Below, piece by piece: positions 1-7,159 of a stretch of 26,803 nucleotides of DNA. Both the position numbers and the translations under genes were made by a program. The stretch lies in the NCBI GenBank assembly GCA_002352545.1, contig DEIO01000029.1, positions 1 to 26,803 of the forward strand. Direction: 5' to 3'. The notes below the pieces were generated by a model. The model saw nothing but the letters and a program-made list of their open reading frames with translations. It was not told the origin of the DNA and searched no databases. The DNA is from Patescibacteria group bacterium UBA2772. GTDB taxonomy: Bacteria > Patescibacteriota > Minisyncoccia > Moranbacterales > DUUL01. Within the stretch, counting starts at the first letter, position 1; the number at the start of each line of letters is the position of its first letter.

Positions 1-20
1 TAAAGTAAGCAAGACCCTAA
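1..20. mobile_element. IS terminal inverted repeat (end of an IS copy lying mostly outside the window)
   Basis: These 20 bases are the exact reverse complement of 26602-26621, which lies just upstream of an IS1595-like transposase start. The simplest reading is that the window opens on the far end of another copy of the same IS in inverse orientation, with host DNA starting near position 18-21. The repeat may continue beyond the window edge. Confidence 0.7.
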
Positions 21-97
21 AGAAATATGAGGATAAATTTGAAAAGATAAAAGAAGTAGAGGGTAATGAGAATGATCAGATGGGGTTTGTGGGGTAA
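2..97 (+). CDS. C-terminal tail of a gene starting outside the window
   Basis: One frame is open from the window edge to a TAA at 95-97, giving a charged 31-residue tail ending in QMGFVG. The first six codons overlap the putative IS end, so this could be the tail of a host gene cut by the insertion and now read through the IS end, or a chance open frame. No family is recognisable. A promoter follows 16 bases after the stop, which fits the end of a transcription unit. Confidence 0.3.
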   Translation, partial: KVSKTLKKYEDKFEKIKEVEGNENDQMGFVG

Positions 98-112
98 TCT
101 ATATTTTTGTTA

Positions 113-141
113 TTGACAAAATGTGTTATACATTGTACTAT
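113..141 (+). promoter_or_regulatory. sigma-70 type promoter
   Basis: TTGACA (113-118), a 17-bp spacer and TACTAT (136-141). The predicted start of transcription is near 148, giving a leader of about 65 nt before the gene at 214. Confidence 0.7.
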
Positions 142-167
142 CCAAAGTCAAGGAATTGATTCTTTGG
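142..167 (+). promoter_or_regulatory. 5' leader hairpin at +1
   Basis: CCAAAG (142-147) pairs with CTTTGG (162-167), and an inner TCAA pairs with TTGA. The hairpin sits at the predicted 5' end of the mRNA. It has no T run, so it looks more like an mRNA-stabilising stem than an attenuator. Confidence 0.4.
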
Positions 168-213
168 CAAGTACTTAAATATTGTAACAATCAGAAAAAA
201 AAGAGGTAAGAAA

Positions 214-921
214 ATGACAGTTGCTGATAAAAGAACCAAGTCAAGCTGGAGACCTGTGTTGGTAATCGACACACAAGATCCGAAACGTCTTTTTTTGAAA
301 GAAGGATTGCCTAAGCCAGCGGAACTGGAAAGATATCTTTTTGGTCCTAAGTTAAATGGGAATTCTAGAAAAATAAGAGTTCAGCATTATGTACCATATG
401 ATCAAATTGATAAGTATAATCCTTCTTGGGCGATGATGAATTTTTCTTGGGGGTATTCATTCGACGAAGAGGATGATGTTCAAAAGGGAAGTGGCGATGT
501 GTATTTCAAGGATGTCTCTTCGAAAAAACGAATAAGAGAGACGTTAATTCTTTTGAGAAAAGGAATTATCCGGAAGGCTATATTTGAAATTGAAGATTAT
601 GATTTAGGTGTTGTTTTTCATCTAAATACCCAACGGCAAATTCTTTGCAAAAAACAATTCAATTTGTTTGGATGTGATTTTTGGATTCACGGTGAAGTTG
701 AAGCGGTTTTTGATTTTCGTAGACATTTTCTTTTTCGCAGAAAGGGATTGATTTGTGATGTTTGGAAGGTCAAATGCTTTGATTCAGAGGAGATTCTTTT
801 ATCTTCAAGAGTGGACACAATCCAACGAGTTGTTAAATTGCTATTTGAAAAGGCAAGTGAGGGAGTATTGTCAGATTTAACAACAAAAGACATAAGAAGA
901 ATAAAAACTTTAATCGAATAG
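214..921 (+). CDS. Hypothetical protein, 235 aa
   Basis: Soluble, basic and aromatic-rich protein without a signal peptide or membrane segment; I do not recognise a family. The start is supported by an AGAGGT Shine-Dalgarno site 7-8 bases upstream of ATG and by a promoter at 113-141. The gene stands alone between its own promoter and a strong terminator at 941-977. The N-terminal third is Pro/Tyr/Trp-rich (SWAMMNFSWGYSFDEEDD near residue 72). The middle and C-terminal parts alternate hydrophobic and charged residues, consistent with a beta-rich fold. Codon use resembles the neighbours. Function unknown; coding status is well supported by the signals around it. Confidence 0.8.
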   Translation: MTVADKRTKSSWRPVLVIDTQDPKRLFLKEGLPKPAELERYLFGPKLNGNSRKIRVQHYVPYDQIDKYNPSWAMMNFSWGYSFDEEDDVQKGSGDVYFKDVSSKKRIRETLILLRKGIIRKAIFEIEDYDLGVVFHLNTQRQILCKKQFNLFGCDFWIHGEVEAVFDFRRHFLFRRKGLICDVWKVKCFDSEEILLSSRVDTIQRVVKLLFEKASEGVLSDLTTKDIRRIKTLIE

Positions 922-940
922 ATTTTTTGTTGTAAAAAGA

Positions 941-977
941 GAAAATTCCACCCAGTCATTGACTAGGTGGAATTTTT
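941..977 (+). terminator. Intrinsic terminator
   Basis: The stem AAATTCCACC...GGTGGAATTT, with an inner AGTC/GACT pairing, is followed by a T run. It closes the gene ending at 921. Confidence 0.85.
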
Positions 978-1256
978 TAATTGGTGTGAACTTGTTAGTA
1001 TTTGAGTGGTATGTCCCAAATTTTCGTTTGAACTTCTTCTATATTTTCAACTATTACACGTGTTTTTTGTGTGAAAGAATGGTTCAAAAGTTTTGTATAA
1101 AGAAAAGATAGACATGCAAATGACTATCGTGTAGACTAAATGCTCAATGAGTTTCATCTAACAATTCCTTTGCTGTAAAATTTGTAGGAACTATGACCTT
1201 ACTAAACGTTTTTTAACTCTGACATATTCTTGTATCTTGTCAATTTATTGTTGTAT
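978..1256. other. Intergenic stretch; possible decayed minus-strand ORF end
   Basis: No intact gene is seen. On the minus strand a 42-codon open stretch (1123 down to 995, stop TAA at 995-997) reads like the C-terminus of a protein (it includes VIVENIEEVQTKIWDIP). Upstream of it only fragments in other frames remain, so at best it is a relic. No family could be assigned. Confidence 0.25.
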
Positions 1257-1299
1257 AAAAAGGTGAACAGGATTTTCTGAATTTCAGATAGTCCTGTTT
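1257..1299 (-). terminator. Intrinsic terminator (minus strand)
   Basis: Read on the minus strand, AACAGGA...TCCTGTT encloses an inner CTGAA/TTCAG and is followed by CACCTTTTTAT. It lies about 20 bases after the stop of the 1320-1697 gene. Confidence 0.65.
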
Positions 1300-1319
1300 C
1301 GGTTTGCTTTATATTAGCT

Positions 1320-1697
1320 TTAGATTGGAATGCTAAGTTCGCTTTTGAGTTCTGCAATGATTTTGTTTCCTTGCCCGTTAAGTGCTTTAATAATCAATTG
1401 ATTTGAATCGTTCTTATTTAATCGATTAAGTGACAAGCTGAATGCTATTTCAATGGTTGATGTTTCATTGAGAACAGTTGACGCAAAATCAGTTGGGCTT
1501 CTTGGGTATGGCGAATTGCTGTTTTCAAGAAAAGTTTTTGCTGATTTGCGAATTCGATTTGTTGAAAGAGCAGTCACGACAACGAGCTCGGTGAGCTCGG
1601 CGATGAGTTGATCTTTCGGATCTGTGCTAGTGGTTTCTTTCCGTTCTTTTTTACTTGCTGATTTTTCTGCATTGAGTATCTCTTTGGTCTTTGACAT
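1320..1697 (-). CDS. Hypothetical protein, 125 aa
   Basis: Small soluble protein of unknown family. The first 30 residues are Lys/Ser/Glu-rich and probably disordered; residues 30-125 look helical (LIAELTELVVVTALS, IEIAFSLSLNRLN). No signal peptide. No clear Shine-Dalgarno site is visible, but a perfect-consensus promoter lies upstream (1752-1780) and a terminator follows the stop, so this is a real monocistronic gene. It is divergent from the membrane-protein gene at 1963, and a 16-bp palindrome lies between the two promoters. No function can be inferred. Confidence 0.7.
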   Translation of the reverse strand: MSKTKEILNAEKSASKKERKETTSTDPKDQLIAELTELVVVTALSTNRIRKSAKTFLENSNSPYPRSPTDFASTVLNETSTIEIAFSLSLNRLNKNDSNQLIIKALNGQGNKIIAELKSELSIPI

Positions 1698-1751
1698 GGT
1701 TATAAAAAAGACATTGAGAATATTAACAATATACTACAGTAAAACATCATA

Positions 1752-1780
1752 ATTATAAAATCTTTTTAGTATTTTGTCAA
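1752..1780 (-). promoter_or_regulatory. Perfect consensus sigma-70 promoter (minus strand)
   Basis: TTGACA (1780-1775), 17-bp spacer, TATAAT (1757-1752), reading leftward. Predicted transcription start near 1745, giving a leader of about 48 nt for the gene ending at 1320. Confidence 0.85.
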
Positions 1781-1818
1781 TGGTAAAAAGGTTTTTGCTG
1801 CAACAATAAGCATAAATA

Positions 1819-1834
1819 AATAGATGCATCTATT
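1819..1834. repeat. 16-bp perfect palindrome AATAGATGCATCTATT
   Basis: Lies between two divergent promoters and recurs almost exactly at 26222-26237, so it may be an operator or a dispersed short palindrome. Confidence 0.5.
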
Positions 1835-1900
1835 CTAATGTTCTGGAGAATTGTTAATATTGGCATGATTCTTTTTCTAGACAATAATAATTTAGCTTAT

Positions 1901-1929
1901 TTTCAACTCATAAAGTGGTATGTTATAAT
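1901..1929 (+). promoter_or_regulatory. Extended -10 promoter
   Basis: TG-T-TATAAT (1921-1929) is a full extended -10 element, with a weak TTTCAA -35 at 17 bp. The element overlaps an in-frame GTG at 1915, which shows that this GTG cannot be the translation start. Confidence 0.7.
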
Positions 1930-1962
1930 GAAGAAACCCTAAGAAAAAATAAAGATAAAAAT

Positions 1963-2679
1963 ATGCAACTCGGAGAATTAAAGGCCAGAGAAAAAGAGAT
2001 CAGGAAAGCCAGAGTTAAAAGTCTAAAAGCAAAAAAAGAGAAGATTAAAGAAGTTAATTTCAAGTTTGCTGATGCTAAAATTAGCATTGGAAAAAGCAAA
2101 ATAGAAACTTGGGTTACCTTTTTCTTGCTCTCAACAGTAGTTGATTTTTTGCTTTGTTATATTGCATTTGGAGACACAAGAGTTTCTGTTTGTGAAGGTC
2201 AAATTTCTTCGACTATTGCTAATTTTTGTGTTGGTTGGCAGTCATTGTTTATACTAACTTTTTCGATTATAATCGTTCCAATCACATTTTTGATTGGAAC
2301 ACTGGAGTTTTTTCAAAGCATTCAACAAAATACTAACTTGAAGGAACTAACCCAACAACTTCAGTTTCAAGAGGATATGAACATAGTTAGCAAGGTGCTG
2401 GTTTATTCACTTTTCATTTTGTCTGTACAAGTTCTGATATATTTCAAGGCTTTTGATTTTATGCCAGATCTGATGAAACTTCCGTTTGTTGTTTTTCAGA
2501 CTGATGCAATGTTACCAATTGCACTTGCGCTTCTATATTACGCTGTGAGACAAAAAATGGTCTTTTATTCTGTTAGTAAAAGACTTTTCTATACTGTACT
2601 TGCACTCAACTTGGCAGCAGTGGTTTTATCAAGAGGCGTACAGGCTGTTTTTCAAATAGTTTCTAAAAATATATTCTAA
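1963..2679 (+). CDS. Hypothetical membrane protein, 238 aa
   Basis: The frame is open from a GTG at 1915, but that codon lies upstream of the predicted transcription start, so I choose the in-frame ATG at 1963 (starting MQLGELKAREKEI). Residues 1-45 are a highly charged Lys/Glu helix, likely a cytosolic coiled coil. About four or five membrane segments follow, near residues 50-72 (WVTFFLLSTVVDFLLCYIAF), 88-112, 145-165, 183-200 and 210-228. A loop after the first segment contains two cysteines (VCEGQ...NFCVGW) and may form a disulfide on the outside. No family recognised and no enzyme motif seen. Monocistronic, with a terminator at 2729. Confidence 0.75.
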   Translation: MQLGELKAREKEIRKARVKSLKAKKEKIKEVNFKFADAKISIGKSKIETWVTFFLLSTVVDFLLCYIAFGDTRVSVCEGQISSTIANFCVGWQSLFILTFSIIIVPITFLIGTLEFFQSIQQNTNLKELTQQLQFQEDMNIVSKVLVYSLFILSVQVLIYFKAFDFMPDLMKLPFVVFQTDAMLPIALALLYYAVRQKMVFYSVSKRLFYTVLALNLAAVVLSRGVQAVFQIVSKNIF

Positions 2680-2728
2680 TAAAAAAGAAGTAGTTTTTTG
2701 GAATATTTAATCAAGACCTTTTTATAAA

Positions 2729-2756
2729 GATCCCTTGTAATAAGGGATTTTTTATT
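2729..2756 (+). terminator. Intrinsic terminator
   Basis: ATCCCTT-GTAAT-AAGGGAT followed by TTTTTATT. It ends the transcript of the 1963-2679 gene. Confidence 0.85.
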
Positions 2757-2877
2757 TCACTAATTTGTTTGTTTGTGAAAAACTTGAGATCAAATCCAAA
2801 GGGTTCTCTAGGCTTGAGTTTTTGTGGAGTTCAGTATGTACTCATTACAAGGTAATTACGCTAAGCAGATACAAACT

Positions 2878-2906
2878 TCCTATTATAAATAGGATTTTTT
2901 ATTTTT
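2878..2906 (+). terminator. Second terminator-like hairpin
   Basis: TCCTAT-TATAA-ATAGGA followed by a run of six T and more T-rich sequence. No ORF lies between this and the terminator at 2729. It may close an unseen small RNA from about 2765, or be the remnant of a lost gene. Confidence 0.55.
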
Positions 2907-2952
2907 TAAGAAGGTCTGATAAATATCTAATTTAAATACTAGTTTAAAATCT

Positions 2953-3946
2953 ATGAATACAAATATAGAGAAAATATTCAAAGGAAGTAAAAAGAAAAAC
3001 CTCAAATGGATCCTTTTTAGTGTGGCAACAATTTTTCTTGGGATGGCAAGAAGCTTTCTTGGCTGGTTATGCAGCGCTATTTTCTTTCTTTATTGCTTTT
3101 ATTGTAATGGTTAGCGTTGGTGAAAGTTTAAATACAATTTCATTGTTTGCGTTTGTTCTTTCTCTTGGCTTACTTGTCGATTTGGCGATTGTAATCGTTG
3201 AAGGAACGCATAATAAGGTTAAAAAATACAAACTAACTGGTTATCAAGCTGCTATTTCAACTGTACAAGAATATGCAGGTCTTTTGTTTTTAAGAATGAT
3301 CACAACAGTTGTAGCGTTCATCCCACTATTTTTCGTGCAAGGTGTCTTTGGTGCTTTTATCAAAACGATTCCAGTTGTTGTGATTTCAACTCTTGTTGAT
3401 GGATGTATAATTTCAGCAGGTGGTGAGTTACAAGGAATGATGGATGTTTGTATAGACATGTTTTTGAAGATGATTTTGGGAATTGTTCTTATCTTGTTTA
3501 TTCTTGTTCTGCAGTTTAATTCTTATCGACAAACAACGATAATCATTTTCACAATTCCGCTTGCGATGATTGGTGTATTTTGGGGAATGACAATTTTCAG
3601 AATGACTTTGGATAGCCCAGCGTTTATCGGAATTATTTCTTTGGCTGGAATCGTTGTGAACAATGCGATTATTCTTATTGATCAGATCAATCGAGAGCTT
3701 GAAAAAGGAATGGGACTTGTTGAAGCTGCGAAAGAAGCTGGTTTTGTGAGGTTTAGACCTATCATTCTGACAACTCTAACAATCATAATCGGTTTGTTGC
3801 CACTTTTAATCACGCAACCAGTTTGGAGAAATCTTGGATTTGCTATTATCTTTGGACTTTCTTTCTCTACGCTACTTACACTAGTGATTGTACCGACAAT
3901 GTTCGTTTCTTTGTATGGAAAAGAGCACCAAGTAGATGAAAAGTAG
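2953..3946 (+). pseudogene. RND-family efflux transporter, decayed (internal deletions and frameshift)
   Basis: RND permeases are about 1000-residue, 12-helix inner-membrane proton antiporters; only about a third remains. Three blocks survive. First, an N-terminus at 2953-3018 starting MNTNIEKIFKGSKKKNLKW and entering the first membrane helix. Second, in another frame from about 3020, the helix 2-6 region (LGWQEAFLAGYAALFSFFIA ... SLGLLVDLAIVIVEG, the usual LVDnAIVivE motif with Asn changed to Leu). Third, the C-terminal helices 8-12 (LVLQFNSYRQT, SLAGIVVNNAIILIDQIN, RFRPIILTTLT, WRNLGFAIIFGLSFSTLLTL). Both periplasmic porter regions are missing: one at the frame switch near 3020-3036, the other at the in-frame junction near 3400-3430. 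A 308-aa frame from GTG 3020 stays open, but it lacks the drug-binding domains and has no Shine-Dalgarno site, so I call it a pseudogene. Confidence 0.8.
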
Positions 3947-3988
3947 AAATATACTTTTTGTTTAGATAGTGCTTTTGATAGTTACAGT

Positions 3989-4025
3989 GAGATACTTTGC
4001 AATATGCAAAATATCTCGTTTTGCT
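3989..4025 (+). terminator. Intrinsic terminator
   Basis: GAGATA...TATCTC with an inner TTTGCA/TGCAAA pairing, followed by GTTTTGCTTT. It closes the RND remnant. Confidence 0.7.
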
Positions 4026-4050
4026 TTAACTTTTTTAATTTTTTAATTTT

Positions 4051-4059
4051 TGCTATAAT
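4051..4059 (+). promoter_or_regulatory. Extended -10 promoter of murG
   Basis: TG-C-TATAAT is an exact extended -10. The upstream DNA is almost pure A/T without a clear -35 box. Predicted transcription start near 4066. Confidence 0.65.
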
Positions 4060-4079
4060 TAAAGTTGAAATAAATGTCT

Positions 4080-4096
4080 AGGAGGGTGAAATAGTG
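4080..4096 (+). promoter_or_regulatory. Shine-Dalgarno site with no productive start codon, in the murG leader
   Basis: AGGAGG (4080-4085) is the strongest ribosome site near murG but lies 34 bases before its ATG. At correct spacing from it is only GTG-ATA-TAA (4094-4102), a two-codon frame. It may load ribosomes for re-initiation at murG, or be a relic of a longer N-terminus. Confidence 0.35.
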
Positions 4097-4119
4097 ATAT
4101 AAACAAATAAAAATATTAT

Positions 4120-5262
4120 ATGTCTTTAAGAGTTGTGCTAGCTGGCGGTGGAACTGGTGGACACCTTTTCCCATTAGTTACAGTTGCAAAGCATTTGCGG
4201 GAAGATTTAGTGACTAAGGGTGGCACACAGTTTTTGTATGTAGGTCCAAAGGGTGATATGGAGCGTCAGGTCATGGAAAATAGCAAAATTAGACAAAAAA
4301 CAATACTAACAGGAAAATTGCACAGATACTTAACTTCAAAATATTTTTTGGATATTTTCAAGATGCCAATGGGGTTTATCCAGTCTTTGTGGATTTTATT
4401 GTGGTTTACTCCAGATGTTATCTTTGCAAAGGGTGGATTTGCGTCGGTGCCAGTTGTACTTGCAGCAAAGGCATATGGAATCCCAGTTTTAATTCACGAA
4501 TCAGATGCTGTTCCTGGACTAGCAAATAAATTTCTAGGTTCTATTGCTAATAAGGTTGTAATTTCTTTCGAGCGAGCAAGAATGTATTTCCCTCCATCAA
4601 AGACAATTTTGGCTGGAATTCCAATCAAAAAAGAAGCCATCAATGGAGATCCTGAAAAAGGGAGGGAAATGTTGGGACTGCACAAGGAAGTAAAACCAAT
4701 AATATTTTTTATCGGAGGATCTCAAGGTGCTCAGGTTATTAACGAAAGGGTTCTTTTGATTTTGCCTGATTTGTTGAAGCGATATCAAATTGTTCATCAA
4801 ACAGGAAGCGCACATTATGATTATGTTGTTTCAGAGGCTCAGAGAAAAGGTTTCAAAGTTGGACATAGTGATTATTATCCAATAGCTTTTATCGGTGGTG
4901 AATTGAAACATATTTTTGCATTGGCAGATGTTGTGGTTTCTAGAGCTGGAGCGACTGCAATTTCTGAAATTGCTGCTAATAATAAACCTAGCATCCTTGT
5001 TCCTATCACAAAAAGTGCGAATGATCATCAACGTATAAATGCATATGAGGTTTCAAAGGCTGGGGGAGCTATGGCAATTGAAGAATCAAATTTTCAAGAA
5101 CATATTCTTTTGCATAATTTGGACCAAATTACGAATGACGAGGAGATTAAGAGAAAGATGAGAGAGGGGATTAAAGGTTTCTATTTTCCTCATGCAACGG
5201 AACAAATAGCTCAGGAATTGGTGAAATTAGCACGGAAATCAACAGCTGAAATTAGCGATTAG
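4120..5262 (+). CDS. murG: UDP-GlcNAc:undecaprenyl-PP-MurNAc-pentapeptide GlcNAc transferase MurG
   Basis: MurG is the peripheral inner-membrane GT-B glycosyltransferase that converts lipid I to lipid II in peptidoglycan synthesis. The 380-residue length is near normal (E. coli about 355). Visible motifs are the N-terminal glycine loop GGGTGGH with His15, AKGGFASVP at 103-111, HESDAVPGLANK at 126-137 (the usual HEQN is altered to HESD), the second glycine loop IGGSQGAQVIN near 198-208, SRAGATAISEIA near 274-285 (donor-sugar binding Glu) and DHQRINA near 302-308. There is no ordinary Shine-Dalgarno site before ATG. No other mur or fts gene is adjacent, so murG stands apart from a dcw cluster. 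A hairpin overlaps its stop codon. Confidence 0.95.
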   Translation: MSLRVVLAGGGTGGHLFPLVTVAKHLREDLVTKGGTQFLYVGPKGDMERQVMENSKIRQKTILTGKLHRYLTSKYFLDIFKMPMGFIQSLWILLWFTPDVIFAKGGFASVPVVLAAKAYGIPVLIHESDAVPGLANKFLGSIANKVVISFERARMYFPPSKTILAGIPIKKEAINGDPEKGREMLGLHKEVKPIIFFIGGSQGAQVINERVLLILPDLLKRYQIVHQTGSAHYDYVVSEAQRKGFKVGHSDYYPIAFIGGELKHIFALADVVVSRAGATAISEIAANNKPSILVPITKSANDHQRINAYEVSKAGGAMAIEESNFQEHILLHNLDQITNDEEIKRKMREGIKGFYFPHATEQIAQELVKLARKSTAEISD

Positions 5263-5270
5263 TCGCTAAT
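5251..5270 (+). terminator. Perfect hairpin with the murG stop codon in its loop
   Basis: ATTAGCGA and TCGCTAAT form an 8-bp perfect stem around a 4-base loop that holds the last three bases of murG (TAG). No T run follows directly, so it may protect the mRNA 3' end or act as a weak terminator. Confidence 0.5.
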
Positions 5271-5366
5271 CTAAAAGGTGCGAGAAGCCTTCTTTTTGGT
5301 TTATTTTTGTTGTAAAAAAGGCTGTGTTCTAAGATAAAAAGTAGTATTTCTTTGTGTCGAGAACTA

Positions 5367-5394
5367 TTGACATCTAGAAAAAATAATATATAAT
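5367..5394 (+). promoter_or_regulatory. Promoter of the ATP synthase operon
   Basis: TTGACA (5367-5372), 16-bp spacer, TATAAT (5389-5394). The predicted transcript starts near 5401, about 20 bases before the first gene. It is the only clear promoter for the nine downstream genes. Confidence 0.8.
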
Positions 5395-5422
5395 GTCGGT
5401 GTAAAGATAGAGATACAAAGAT

Positions 5423-5731
5423 ATGGAAAGTTATTCAGAGAAAAAAAGCGAAGGAGAGGGAGTATGGTGGCAACCAAGTTTGATTCTTTTCTCAAGATTA
5501 AGCGGCTGGATTGGTGGACCAATCATAGTCGCCTTATTTGTTGGGAAATGGCTTGATGAGAGATATAAGACCGAGCCATGGTTATTTTTGCTTTCAATTG
5601 GAATTGCCTTTACTGGCTCATCAATTGGAATTGTAAAAGAAGCACATAGAGCAATGGACAAAATCGAGAAAGGAGAGCAAAAGGGAAAGGTTGCTAAGGA
5701 AGAAAAACAAGACAAGACTAAGGTGAATTAA
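5423..5731 (+). CDS. atpZ: AtpZ/AtpI-like F0F1 ATP synthase assembly protein
   Basis: A 102-residue protein with two membrane helices (about 30-48, GPIIVALFVGKWLDERY follows SGWIGG; and about 55-74, LFLLSIGIAFTGSSIGIV), then a charged Lys/Glu tail (75-102). The layout and the GKWLDE...P.LFLL..I.....G pattern fit the ATPase_gene1/AtpZ family. These small proteins head many atp operons and are thought to help assemble the c-ring or handle Mg/Ca ions. It is the first gene after the operon promoter and lies 95 bases before atpB. Family assignment is good; the precise role is inferred from the family. Confidence 0.85.
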   Translation: MESYSEKKSEGEGVWWQPSLILFSRLSGWIGGPIIVALFVGKWLDERYKTEPWLFLLSIGIAFTGSSIGIVKEAHRAMDKIEKGEQKGKVAKEEKQDKTKVN

Positions 5732-5826
5732 GAATGATTCAAAAGTAGAAGACTTTTGACGAAATTCAATTATAGAGGAAAACGTGAAAGAGAATGAGAT
5801 AATATCTATTTATATTTGAGATCAAA

Positions 5827-6663
5827 ATGAAACAAGCTAGCACAGAGAACGTAGGTCACGAAATACAACACGAAACTACACTGTTTGCTGAACCAATTTT
5901 GGAATTTGAAAATTTCACTATTACTAACTCTTTGTTGAATAGTTTTGCGACAGTGATAATTCTGGTTTTACTTTTTATTTTTGCAGGAAGAAAAGCAAAA
6001 CAAATTCCAAGAGGAATCCAGAACTTTTTTGAAATGATATTAGAAGGGGCATTGAATTTTGCTGATACGATTACTGGAAGCAGGAAAAGCTCAAAAAGGT
6101 TTTTGCCTATTGTTCTCTCCTTGTTTCTCTTTATTTTAGTTAACAACTGGTTGGGAATACTCCCAGGTATCGGAACCGTTGGGTTTGTAGACTCGCATGA
6201 AGGACACAAAGTATTTGTACCCTTTTTTCGTGGTGGAACTGCTGATTTGAATACAACATTGGCTTTAGCGCTTATCTCAATAATCGCTTCGCATGTTTTT
6301 GGGGTGATAACTATTGGTGCATGGAAATATCTGAACCGATTTATCAACATTCAGGCTATATTAGACATTCCTAGTAAAATCAGAAAAGACCCAACAGTTG
6401 TCTTGGTAAATCCAATCCATACAATGGTTGGACTTATCGAAGTTGTTGCAGAAATTGCGAAGGTTGCATCTTTATCATTTAGGCTTTTTGGAAATATTTT
6501 TGCAGGAGAAGTGCTGCTAACATCTATGATGGCTCTTTTTGCTTTCATTCTACCACTTCCATTCATGTTTATGGAAATTTTAGTGGGGTTTGTTCAAGCA
6601 TTAGTGTTTGCAGTTTTGGTTTTGGTATTTTTAACAATGGCAACAACCAGTCAAGAACATTAA
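5827..6663 (+). CDS. atpB: F0F1 ATP synthase subunit a
   Basis: Subunit a forms the two proton half-channels next to the c-ring. The 278-residue protein has a soluble N-terminus (1-32) and several hydrophobic segments (about 35-55, 92-118, 140-165, 195-216, 225-270). The key Arg is Arg219 in SFRLFGNIFAGE, matching Arg210 of E. coli. LVNNWLGILPGIG near 104-116 is the usual loop signature. A stretch between helices (KYLNRFINIQAILDIPSKI) is amphipathic. It belongs to the atp operon and is followed by a 172-base gap before atpE. Confidence 0.95.
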   Translation: MKQASTENVGHEIQHETTLFAEPILEFENFTITNSLLNSFATVIILVLLFIFAGRKAKQIPRGIQNFFEMILEGALNFADTITGSRKSSKRFLPIVLSLFLFILVNNWLGILPGIGTVGFVDSHEGHKVFVPFFRGGTADLNTTLALALISIIASHVFGVITIGAWKYLNRFINIQAILDIPSKIRKDPTVVLVNPIHTMVGLIEVVAEIAKVASLSFRLFGNIFAGEVLLTSMMALFAFILPLPFMFMEILVGFVQALVFAVLVLVFLTMATTSQEH

Positions 6664-6835
6664 TTTCTAATTTCTAGATGTTGAGATTTGAGACGAGAAG
6701 CAATTGTTTTTTGTCTGAGGTCTTAAAGAGAGACTCAATTTAATTATTTTTTATCTCCCAAGTTTTTTGTAAAACCGACGCTAAATAAATAATCCCGTCG
6801 ACAGTAATTTACAGATTATATGAGGACACAAAATT

Positions 6836-7081
6836 ATGGCTGCTAGCCCAGAAACAGTACAAGCTGTTGTTGACCTAACAATGCTTGCTAAAGCATTTGC
6901 TATCGGAATCGGATCTATTGGACCTGCTCTTGCAATTGGAAGAATTGGAGCAAAAGCTATGGAATCAATTGGAAGAAACCCAGAAAGTGCTGGAAAAATT
7001 TTAACTCCTATGCTTCTTTCAGCTGCATTCGCTGAAGCTGTCGCTATTTATGCACTTGTTATTGCGTTTAGTATTAAATAG
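6836..7081 (+). CDS. atpE: F0F1 ATP synthase subunit c
   Basis: 81-residue hairpin of two membrane helices; copies assemble into the rotor ring. The ion-binding carboxylate is Glu67 in LSAAFAEAVAIYALVIAF. The polar loop has the usual R-N-P motif (IGRNPES, 45-51). Sodium-type rings need Gln in helix 1 and Ser/Thr directly after the Glu; here these positions are Ile34, Ala68 and Val69, so proton coupling is predicted. A GAGGA ribosome site lies about 11 bases before ATG. Confidence 0.95.
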   Translation: MAASPETVQAVVDLTMLAKAFAIGIGSIGPALAIGRIGAKAMESIGRNPESAGKILTPMLLSAAFAEAVAIYALVIAFSIK

Positions 7082-7096
7082 GTATTATTTACTTTG

Positions 7097-7112
7097 GGCT
7101 CCATTTGGAGCC
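7097..7112 (+). promoter_or_regulatory. Intercistronic hairpin after atpE
   Basis: GGCTCC-ATTT-GGAGCC, a 6-bp GC-rich stem followed only by TTCT. It sits between atpE and atpF. It could stabilise the atpE message or reduce read-through, giving more c subunit than the downstream products, but this is inference. Confidence 0.45.
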
Positions 7113-7159
7113 TTCTAGTGAATATTATTTTGTAAATCATTAATTAAGAAGACGAAATT

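Noticed and set aside
1915..1962. Use of GTG 1915 as start of the membrane-protein gene
   Set aside because: The codons overlap the extended -10 element TGTTATAAT, so they are upstream of the predicted transcription start.
5856..6350. 164-codon minus-strand frame
   Set aside because: Antisense of atpB with no start signals.
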